Positions 30,639-40,851 of a stretch of 64,000 nt of DNA are shown here, piece after piece. How positions within the stretch are numbered: position 1 is the first letter of the stretch; each line of letters opens with the position of its first letter. The DNA is from Tethya wilhelma (lineage: Eukaryota; Porifera; Demospongiae; Tethyida; Tethyidae), in NCBI GenBank assembly GCA_964030475.1, contig CAXIPT010000050.1, forward strand, positions 62,001-126,000. Reading direction: 5' to 3'. The position numbers and the translations under genes were made by a program. The notes beneath the pieces were generated by a model. The model was not told the origin of the DNA and made no database searches. It worked only from the letters and a program-made list of their open reading frames with translations.

Positions 30639-32263
30639 ATGGCGGCTGCAACTCTGTCCTTCTACCAAGAAGTCTGGCTGTCTGCTAAAGCTCTCACAGA
30701 TCTAGCTGCTATACTCCTCTTCATGTGGATGAGCAAACTCGTCCTGGACGCAATTTATTCCGCCTTTGAACACCACACAGGATACACCCCTGCCGCTCAA
30801 ACCGAGAGCATCAGGTCAATGATGAACCTTACACCTGCAGAACAAAGAAGTGATTCAGACTATACTGGCAGCTATATCATCATCAACTTGCAGTATTGGT
30901 GCAACCCTTCGTGCTTTGATGATGGTGATATTACCCGCAGTGCAGTATTGCCATTGGCCATGGGCTTGAAACCGTCTCGTGTTCGTTTGAGCGATATTAC
31001 GATCGATTCTGGTACTTCCAGTCAGAGTGGTAGTGGATCGGAGTCAGGGGATGATGGTGATCAGTACCTATTCTCACAAGCAGATTTACGTAACCTTCTC
31101 AAGGACGAACTCAGTGTAAGTTTGTTTGTTATCTTTTTTTGCAAGTATGACTTGTAATTGGCTATTATCATGATCACGGAAAAAGACGGGACACTATAGT
31201 ATGTATGCCATTATAATTACACATGCATACCTTTCATTATATGCAGATTTTCACAGAAAAGAACTTATCTGTTTTTATGAACGTTACTAAAGCCAGTGGT
31301 TCCTTCATGGGAAAGGTGTGCCCAATGTGTTTTCCCGTTGTGGAGGGGTCTACTAGTGATGATATGCCCTCTATGTCACCACTTCCTGTGGTTCAAGTCA
31401 CGTCGATCTCCTACCTAAACATTGTCAATACTAAGAAGGAACCATTTCCCAATACAAAGGATGTAGTATTAAAGGCATTGAGAATGCACTGGATGGGCCA
31501 ATGCATGTAAGTTGTTCAGAAAAATTAATAGATAAATATTATTACAGTAGAACCTCTGATAGTGGACCCTCTGAGAGATAGGGACACTGTATTGTAAACC
31601 TCTCAACATAGGACAATTCGAATTCTTGGTTCCCAAAAATTACAATTCCCTATTGAAGCAATACAAACAGGAAGAGGACAACCTCTCCACAAATGGACAA
31701 ACAAGCCAAATTTATATTGTCCACAAATAAAGTGTCCTTTGTTTGGAGATTTACTATAATCATTTTGAATTCAAATGAATTAATAGAATTGAATTTGATG
31801 CTTGCTGTAACTTTAATTTTATGTACATAATTATTTGTACATAATAATAAATAAATATTATAATTATCAATACACCCCTAGCTGTGAAAGTGTGTCTTTA
31901 ATGGCAAAATTGCCCTCTGGAAATCTATTATACTTTATACACTTTCTGATTTAAAACCATGCCCCTTTTTCATCAGGCCAGAGTAGGATAAAAAAGTCGG
32001 GTTTGTCGCTTGATACACTAACTCATCTCAACCACTATAGTTATACTGACACCATGTTTTTATTAGATACAAATTGTACATGCACTACATGCATGCATGG
32101 CCGAAATTCATGCATAGTTGAATCAGCAACACAATATAGAATACCACATGGGCAGACTAGCTCATATATAGTCTACATGAATTCGAATGTATCATAATGT
32201 TATTATTATTGTTACTACAGTGTGTACGTGCACTCTTCAGATGAACAAACCATCAAATATTGA
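30639..32263 (+). CDS. Unknown three-exon protein, family member 1 (259 aa)
   Basis: Exons 30639-31115, 31247-31506 and 32221-32263, phases 0 then 2. The N-terminal third has a hydrophobic helix (LTDLAAILLFMWMSKLVLDA) that could be membrane-associated. The middle is acidic and Ser/Gly-rich. The rest aligns by eye with the genes at 35379 and 62306: the same phase-0 junction after a DLRNLLKDELS-type helix, an NLSVFMNVTKAS strand, a VTSISYLNIV strand and a 43-nt last exon beginning with V-Y. If exon 2 is read through, a TAA follows at once, so the third exon rests on the family parallel. The family is not recognised. Two kB-like sites upstream suggest inducible expression. Confidence 0.6.
31540..31760. 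repeat. Repeat fragment of the CAGTAGAACCTCTGATAGTGG type
   Basis: Alternating AACCTCT and GGACA motifs resemble blocks at 49890-49975 and 58108-58560. Probably a degraded, low-copy element inside the second intron of the preceding gene. 32264-33198 holds only AT-rich DNA with no supported gene. Confidence 0.35.
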
Positions 32264-33198
32264 TATCGATCTACCGCCTTGTCATGTTGAGTACTCTGTA
32301 ACTCTGACTACAATGGCCCCTATTGTGTGTTTGGCCGAAATACTTATATACCAGGAAGTGAATTATTGATACCATGTATGTACCCATGCTACAATCATAG
32401 TTGAGTAACACAGTTGTACAGAGTAAAGTATAAATTTTGTATGCATATGTGTATTGTGTGAAAAGATTGCACTTAAGAACTAATTTTTACTTCCTATATA
32501 ATGTTCATGAAAAATTAAACCACAGGATTAATAATTTTTATACAGTTTTTTTTATTAAAATGTGTACTAAATTTTATAGACATGACATTGTAAAATTAGA
32601 ACATAAAACTGCGGATGCTCTACTAAAGTTTCTACTCAGCAAACATTGATGATGTCTAAAATTAATCACAATATACACATGTGTCAATCCAGTTAGTTTG
32701 TCAATTAACTGTAATTATAATATTATATTGGGGGTTCCAGAAAATTTTATTTCATGGTTTAGCTCGAAACAGTAAACACCTTTCAGAGCAAATACTGACT
32801 GGACATCATTACAGCATATGCTATATAGCATGCATGCAATCATGCTTGGTCAGCTTGGATCAGCACATGTATACATGCATCCAGTTGTGCCAGCCTTGCC
32901 AAATTAACAATTATTCCCTAGACATTAAATTGTGGTGTTTGTGCAGTGTGTGTACAATCATAGGCTATAATAGTTTGTTTGTGCATTGTTTTCCAAACTA
33001 ATGATAATCAATGGACAATACAAATATTCATAGTTTGTGCACTGCATGAAAATAAATACAATTATGATCTATTTGACATGAATATTTATACTTTTTCTAC
33101 TTGTACCTCATAAATATTATATAAAATGTCAGATGACAGACATGTGACTATAGCTTTGAATAATTATAGTCAATCTTAAAACCTAATATCTGATATAT

Positions 33199-34938
33199 AT
33201 GATCAAGATGGTAGCAAAGCAGAGCCTGTTACCAGCTGTACTTGCATTTGTGTCACTCTATGTCAATCATGTGGGAGCCCAATTCCCTCCCCCTCCGACC
33301 TCAGCTGCTCTGGGGGTCGAAGTGGGATCAAGACCCCCCGCCTTCTGTGATGTAGTGAAGGACTCACGACCCTTCATCGACGAACAAGGCAATGCTGTTG
33401 CCGTGGACGATAATGGATGGCCTAAAGCCGATGGAAAGATGGTGGTGTTTGACCTTCGACCTGCCTTTGCTTGGAAACCACCCATTGATGACCCAGAGAA
33501 AAAAATCCCCATGAATCTAGATGGTGTTTGGAAACTTACGTTTTCTGGAATAGCAAATGTTTCTGTAGCTGACAGCTCCTTCAGTGGCACCATCGCTAAC
33601 GTTCAGTTTGACAACAGCACCAATGTGACGACTGCAGACATTAACTATCCCAAAGGGGAAGCACTGATGGTGTTGTACTTCAACAACACACAACGTACAC
33701 CCTCAGATCCTGTGGGAAGTGGTCTGGTGAACATATCCATCATAGCACCTTACTGCGATCAGAAGAATCCGACCGTATTCACACCAGCCTTTATCAAAGC
33801 GTTGGAACCTTTCGACCACATGCGATTCATGGGTATACTCGGTACCAACTATCAAGCTGGTTACTATGGTGATAAGGGTAATCACATTATTAGTTGGGAT
33901 CAACGAAGCTTCCCCAACGATTCAGTTCAACACGACTGGACGGATTTGAGACTCGGAAAACACGGTTGGGCTTGGGAATACGTCATTCTTTTGGCGAACC
34001 AAGTCAATAAGGATATATGGATAAACATACCCATTTCTGCTAGCGGATGCATGCCATATCCGGAGCCAAACTGTGAACAAGATACTAGCTCCTACATATA
34101 CCAACTTGCTCTTCTCTTGAAGAGTGGAAACGAGTTCACAGGCAAAAAAGGTCTCAACAATAACTTGAAGATTTACATAGAGCACAGCAATGAGGTGTGG
34201 AACTTTGGATTCAGTCAGTATACATGGAACAAGCTGAATGCTGTAGATAGGGTAAAACAGAATCCTAATATCGCCATAGCAATGAACTCTACGGACCAGG
34301 AGGTCTGGGCAAGACGTAACCATTACATGAGGTTGAAAGAAATTGGCAAAATATTCTCGTCTGTATTTGGCTCCTCTGCTTACAATCGAAAGATATTTCT
34401 TATTTTTGGCGAATGGACAATCTTTCCACAACACTACGATACAGTGCTGAACTGGGCCAATATGGCATTTGGCATAGCTCCTAACAAGTACTTGTACGCA
34501 ATTGCCCAGACCCACTATTTCAGCGACAGTGATGCACCTTCAAATGCCAATGTTGAGCAAATCATTGCTGCCATCAAGAACAGCAGTGACACAGGCTACA
34601 TCAACACACTTGCTATAGGTGAGATTGCTAGTGTTTGGGGGCTCAAACTAGCTGCTTACGAAGCAGGTCCTGGTATGAAAGTTGGCAATACGACAAATAT
34701 TGGAAATCGGATCGAAGCTCAACGAAATGCAGCAATAAAGCAAGTCGTCATTGATGATGTGCTCAAGAATTGGTTTGGGCTGCCTCGTCCTGGTGATATA
34801 TACAACTATTTTTCCCTGAGTGGTGCTTATTCTCGTTATGGATGTTGGGGTGCCACGGATGATATTGCTGACTTGAGCACACCTAAGTATCAAGCCATAA
34901 TGAAGATCACCAAGACCCTGAAAGCAAGAGGAAAATAA
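33199..34938 (+). CDS. Secreted glycoside-hydrolase-like protein, intronless, 579 aa
   Basis: A 28-residue signal peptide (hydrophobic LLPAVLAFVSLYV, probable cleavage after HVGA) precedes a Pro-rich start. Residues about 70-200 are beta-rich. About 200-579 look like a TIM-barrel hydrolase: FDHMRFMGILGTN, WEYVILLANQVNKDIWINIP, and YIEHSNEVWNFGF with an Asn331-Glu332 pair typical of clan GH-A acid/base sites. Candidate nucleophiles are Glu405 (IFGEW) and Glu475 (AIGEI). Sequons (NVS, NDS, NTT) fit secretion. From memory the WEY...SNEVWN pattern resembles large bacterial cellulose-binding or GH-like proteins. The absence of introns in an intron-rich neighbourhood supports retroposition or horizontal gain. 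The minus-strand ORFs inside are shadows. Confidence 0.7.
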   Translation: MIKMVAKQSLLPAVLAFVSLYVNHVGAQFPPPPTSAALGVEVGSRPPAFCDVVKDSRPFIDEQGNAVAVDDNGWPKADGKMVVFDLRPAFAWKPPIDDPEKKIPMNLDGVWKLTFSGIANVSVADSSFSGTIANVQFDNSTNVTTADINYPKGEALMVLYFNNTQRTPSDPVGSGLVNISIIAPYCDQKNPTVFTPAFIKALEPFDHMRFMGILGTNYQAGYYGDKGNHIISWDQRSFPNDSVQHDWTDLRLGKHGWAWEYVILLANQVNKDIWINIPISASGCMPYPEPNCEQDTSSYIYQLALLLKSGNEFTGKKGLNNNLKIYIEHSNEVWNFGFSQYTWNKLNAVDRVKQNPNIAIAMNSTDQEVWARRNHYMRLKEIGKIFSSVFGSSAYNRKIFLIFGEWTIFPQHYDTVLNWANMAFGIAPNKYLYAIAQTHYFSDSDAPSNANVEQIIAAIKNSSDTGYINTLAIGEIASVWGLKLAAYEAGPGMKVGNTTNIGNRIEAQRNAAIKQVVIDDVLKNWFGLPRPGDIYNYFSLSGAYSRYGCWGATDDIADLSTPKYQAIMKITKTLKARGK

Positions 34939-35206
34939 CAGGACTAAATATCTTGACATGTACACCTCATCTTTGAGTTATGTATTTTGACAGCTACTGC
35001 ATGCTTGTTGTTGTGTTTTGTGGTAAAGTTTGCCCATACACAGTCTATTGTGAATATTCTATTAGCATACCTAGAAACAGTAGAACTGTGTTTGTCTCTT
35101 TAGATTCGTCTAGCTTTCATAAACAATGAGTATTTCACAATGACAAAGCAGTCAGCATTAGTCATTTAGCTTGATTTGTGTGATGCTAGCTCAGCTAACT
35201 AATTTA

Positions 35207-35217
35207 GGGAAAATCCC
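35207..35217. promoter_or_regulatory. NF-kB-like site (GGGAAAATCCC)
   Basis: It lies about 160-170 bp upstream of the ATG at 35379 and is conserved in the duplicate at 62135. The interval 34939-35378 contains nothing else recognisable. Confidence 0.5.
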
Positions 35218-35378
35218 CGGTAAATTTATTTGTAGTTATTAACAGATACCACCCACACACCATAATTACTCTCTGTCTGTGTTTCAGCGTGCATAAAAAG
35301 GTGTTGCTTTTCGATGACTTTTCACCCTTCTGAAATCCAGTTCTATGTGATCAGCTATATTATATTTTCTGTGGTCAA

Positions 35379-36703
35379 ATGTCTTCCAAACAACCTCCCG
35401 TCGAAATCTTGAACGGTCAAGTGCAGCAAGCGCTGCCTCCCTTCGTTCCAGGTGTCTACTGTTTGAGGTTGCAGTGTCCAGAGTCGCTTGGTGTGACCTC
35501 TTCGGTTCTTGAGAAGCTCCTGGACGCTCTAAAAAGCGTAAGCCAGCTCTATATACTCTTGCTGTATTTATAAAAAATTGTCCTTGATATTTTAATTAGT
35601 GATTGCTTTTTTGATAAAAGCATAATTAACTATTGTTATTATCAGATAATTTCTGTGATAAAAGTATAATGCACTGCATGATCACTTGCACAAATTATAT
35701 AGGACACTGGCGCTCATCTTGATAACATTCAATGGACGGTCAGTGCTAATATCACCCACGATGATCCACCGAAGCTAAAAAAAGCTAAAAAGACACTGAG
35801 GCTAGAACAAAACGGCTCCGTTCCAAATGGCCATGCTTCAAATGGCGTCTCTACAAGCTCTGATAGTGATAATGAACCAGACACTATCCCTGAGATGGAG
35901 CTTGCTGCCCCACTTCCAAGATACTTTTGTAAGACCGTTCCAGCTAAGGCACCGCGTGAAGATCAAAAGGTTGGGAGTCCTACCGATAAATCGGTTCTTG
36001 TTGTGACACAACCAACGGAGACTATTCTGGTTGAGATGTGGTATAAGGACCACCGTGGCTCTGACACAGCCAACGCCAACCGTGTCGCTGAAGCTGTGAG
36101 GGGTCACATCTCGAACACCCTGAACCCCAGCGGCGATGGCTACAAGTAAGAGCCTCTCTTTGTTATTTTTATGTTGTTATTGTTGGTATTATATGTGTTC
36201 TTTTCCAATCTAAGATAACTATCAAAGCAATTTAGAGTACACACTGAATATGTGTATTGTTGGTTTTGCTGTTCCTGTTATGGTGTCAAGTTGAAACCAC
36301 TTTATCTATGATAATGAATATTATGAAGCAGACAATCACATCTGGTCTCTCCCTCTGGTTTGCTTTGGAGCTTCAATGCTTGGCTTGTGGTTATTCCCCA
36401 AATTGATAGTATCATTATGGGAGAGTGGGTAGTAGAAACCCCATTGTTCATTCATTATGAATTGTTCTGGTGATGGGTTTACCACAAACTGAAATAACTC
36501 ATTGGGATCAACACTATAGTCTTCCAGACATTTTGTCATGGATTTGGATTAGCCTCATACTACCTCAGTGCAGGCCCAGCTTCCCTTTGACTTTACACTA
36601 ATTGTAGATCATGGACTGTTTTGATGATATTATCATTATTTTTTGTTCTCTTTTTTACAGTGTGTATTTGCTCAAGTACAATCTTGTCAATGCAACCATG
36701 TAA
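35379..36703 (+). CDS. Unknown three-exon protein, family member 2 (214 aa)
   Basis: Exons 35379-35537, 35703-36145 and 36661-36703 (phases 0 and 2). Exon 1 encodes a folded start (VYCLRLQCPESLGVTSSVLE) and a helix. Exon 2 has DNIQWTVSANITHDD, a Ser/Asp/Glu-rich linker, LPRYFCKTVPAK, and TETILVEMWYK with a C-terminal helix. The 14-residue last exon ends NATM. No signal peptide or transmembrane helix is visible, so it is probably cytosolic. It is about 70% identical by eye to the gene at 62306 and a distant relative of that at 30639. It lies directly downstream of the GH-like gene, and the pair was duplicated as a unit. Function unknown. Confidence 0.65.
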
Positions 36704-37302
36704 CTACCGATCTCCACCATAATAAGACAAGATGTAATAATGAGAAGTCTATAATAATGTTGCTGTTCTTCAAAACTTGTTGAATGTTTTTGTCTCCTTC
36801 GAAATTAATTTTCGTCAATGCAAGTTCCGTTTTGACATTGCTATTATGCGCACGCGCGAATTCTAACCTGCATAGCGCGCGCATGCAGCCATAGTAGACT
36901 ACGTGACATGCTCAGCTAGCTCAGGGCTCCGCCTAAACCACCCCTACCGTCATGCCATGGATGGATGATCCAATCATATTCAGCCAGCGCTCCATTCGCG
37001 GTGCCATTGTGATTGTTGGTGATCTTATAAGGTATGTTTACCATAATCTATTTGATTCTATGTACCAATAGTATGGTGATTATGTGAACAGATCACTGAA
37101 CCTATAAAATTCCATGATGCTATGATGAGTAGTAAAGTTTTAGTCCTTTTCCCGGCATAGACTTTACTATTAAAGAAATAGAGCTGATTGATAAAGTGAA
37201 TAAACCTTTAGCCTCATAGAGATTGGTAATTGTATCAGAGTTCAAAAGTAGGTATTAAACTTCATTTCTCCCCCTAAATGGCAGCCAGTTTACAGAAGAA
37301 AC

Positions 37303-40300
37303 ATGAGTGACTATGAATCCAGTAGCGAGTATAATCCTTCAACCACAGTACAAAGGAGAAGAGGAACTCAACGACGACTAGAGCAGTGCAGTGAAGGTAT
37401 TGTGTAACTTGAACTGCATGTTGCTTCTCTTGTTGTCATCATAGTTGTAATGATCACATAAACTGTGTGGTGTACAAGATACTGAAAGAGAGTCTGGTAT
37501 TGTAAACAACGTGACTTGTATATGATGAAATGGAGTGGTAGCCTTATAATAGCATTATACACAAGTGTACAAAGTGGGAAATGCCTTCTTGGCTTACAGA
37601 CACGAATGACAAAGTGAACCAGTGCCTTACTGTTCTGTCAAAACTCAAAACTAGTTTGTGAATTGTACCACACCCCAAGTTTCAAGTTACATATAGAGAT
37701 ATGAATAATAATTTTGCACAATGTCTATTGCAAAGGTATACATTATGATTTTTGTTAGTAATAATATTATTAAGGAAAAAAAAAATACAGTAGTAAATCT
37801 ACTAATTCATATATATTATGCCCAAATAACCAAGTAAGCCACGTGATCTTTATATGCCCCATCCTAAAATCAGCAGAGGTGGGAGCTGCTAATTCTCAAG
37901 AGTTCCTAAAATAATTGATTACCAAAATTTAATATTGATATTTCAACCCAACCGTGAATATTGTACCTGTAGACATGCTTACACAAGTTATACTAGACTT
38001 TAAGATTGATTCAATATGGTTCACATTGCATTTTTGATTGTATTGCTCCTACAGATGTGGATAATGGTCAAGATCCTCTGCTTCAACAATTCCGTAGAAG
38101 TAAACGTGAGCTACGTGTATTTTTTTATGCTGCTGTGTCCTAGTGTTGCTGTTGTACTGAAGATTAATTTGCCATACTACATGGGCACATGCTATGTATT
38201 TCCTTATGTCTGTACTATCTAATTATTTTACTCTACTTGGACTTTCTATGTGTTTATAGATCACTTAAACAATTCGGAATTTCCTCAACTCCAAAGTAAG
38301 ATAATATTTACTGTGTGTTTATGAACACTATATGAATTGTGTAACATGAAACCCTTGTCATTTTGTCCATTCCTGTCCCTTATAATACAATTGCCTTTCT
38401 ATTTAGCATCCATATGAATGCCAGATGGTATCATATTGTGCCATGGTATCATTGGGCATATGTAGCTAAAGTTTGTCTAAACGCATGTATCGCCAGATAC
38501 ATTTAGATACATTTAGACATCATTATTTTTCTCATAACCATACAGTGACCATAAGAATTCATAGCCTCGTTCCCAGGCTCCTCCCTCACATATATTTTCT
38601 TCGAAAGTAAGGAGACAGAGAGCTTGGTACAAATTATCACGTGAGTGACGCAAGGTAGACGTGGCCTAGGTCAGCGATTTTTCCCCATCATCTCAGCCCA
38701 CGCCCACTTTGTTTCTTTCACTCTTGTAAAGCCTTTGGTAAGGGAGCTAGCTGTAGATGCTACATTATTATGACCCATTATTGCTATTTTGTTGAAACTC
38801 ACCCTGTATTGACCAAAATTTTTCGTATCCAGAAATCGCCCATCATTTTTTAGAGCACAAACGGTTACAACACGCTGTCAAAGCATCTTTCATAGTTGAG
38901 CAATCACTAAAACAATTTCTCAGATTGTAGATAACAAAACCTGAAGCCTGTCTGTTGTTCTTTTCGACTCTTGGGCCTCTAGGAGCAACAAAGCTAGTTC
39001 GCGGAAACACACGGTAAAAGGCTTACGTAATTGCTCATTGAAAAAATCCAAGCACGTCATTGATTGCATCACTCTCGTGATAAAATGTACCAAGCTCTCT
39101 CTCTCTCTCTCTCCTTGTTTTTGAAGAAAATATACGCGAAGGAGGAGCCTGGGAACGAGGCTAAAGAATTCATATAACATTTCTGTGGTGAATTTGTATG
39201 GTTTACTTTACCAGTTTTCCATGTTCGTTTTTTGTAGGTGTTCATCTACAACTAGCAAAGGAACCTAGACCTGCCACTGCCAAAGAAGAGGGTATGTTTA
39301 GAGTATGTGTTGCTATGGTTTTAAAGTGAAAGTTGCCATAAGGACTTTGTTGTTATAGTACAAGACATAGTGTTGTATTGATTATCTGCAAAGATTATTG
39401 TCTTAGTTCTTGGAGTTATCATCAGTACTCTTGTGTACACAGTACACCATGCAACCACACCACTACATAATAGTATTTCTTTTTCTTTTACAGGTCAAAG
39501 ACTGATAGAGGGTGCACTCAGCAGGGACCCTGATTCAAAACAGTTTGCCCTGGTTGTGATCGGTAAAGAATTGCCTGAAAATGTCAAACAAACACACAGC
39601 ACTGTCTCTTGGGCAAAAATTAATGGGGAAGAAACAGAAAGAATTTTGGATGATGCTTTCGCCTTCCTGGGTTCAGCTAGACTGATTCTTCATAACCCTA
39701 CTGTTGAGCTGCTGATATCTGTCATTGCCTTGCTTCTCGATTACCTTCGTAGAAAGAGCAAAGGGCGTGTTACTACCTACTTCATGGGACACAGTGTTAA
39801 TGGAAGATTCTTCCTCGAAAATGGATCTATCAACATTGCTGATGAAGTCATCACAAAATTCAATAACTGTTCGACAAAAATGGATCAAAAAAATCAGAAT
39901 GATCAGGAATTACAAAATTTCCATTATATCGATTGCTGTCGAATTGGAGAATATTTCTCTTTTCCTGCCAACTGCCTCAAGGGAGATGCTGCAGTTATCT
40001 ATTCAACACAGCCGGGTCAAATTGCCTACACTGGAGAGCTTGAGGGTGTACAACAGGATATCGCGAGAGGATCGTGGGCCAGTGATGGAGTTGGTGTGTT
40101 CACAAGAGAGTTTGCACAGTTGATCAAGACTCATGATGGAAACTTTGAAGAATTTGCTTTTGAGTTGCGCCGTAGGACGAAGGACAAGTTGGAGGAATTG
40201 GACCCAGAATTGAAAACGGATGTCTGTCGAGTAATAACACACTCCACCAACATTCAAAGGATAAATTTCAAGGAAGAAAAAGAGAATGCCAGTAAGAATT

Positions 40301-40817
40301 TATACCACAAGGCATGCATGCGTAAACTATTCATTTTCATTTCTGAGTTGCAATGAGCTTAATATTCTTAATCACATGGAATCCTATGTAATATAATATT
40401 ATATAAGTTGTTTATCAAGTATATACCGTATAGCTAGAAATCTTCGAGGAATAAAATTTTTGCGGAAAGGCGATTGCCAAACTTTTCGCGATTTTTTAAT
40501 TTTCGAGGATCGAGCAGCCCCACCCATATATTGCAATGCGATCCTGAAAATTTCGCGGGTAAAATTTTCGCAGATCGGCCGTGATCCGCGAAAACAGCGA
40601 AATTTATACTCCTCGAAAATTTCTAGCTATACGGTATGCCTTAATTGTGTGGAATTAGTGTGTTCAGGTGGTTAGTGAGCCTTTTACGTACCTGGCATTT
40701 TTCAATGTTTACATGCCTATTGGGTAACATAAGGAAGTTGTGTTGATAATGGCATATGATGTGTGATGAAACACCTTATTGCATGTACATGTATATTATG
40801 TGTTGTAAAAGTGGTTC

Positions 40818-40851
<34 letters not shown>

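Noticed and set aside
33922..34515. Minus-strand 197-codon ORF in the GH-like gene (also 60705-61229)
   Set aside because: Antisense shadow of a strongly supported coding exon.
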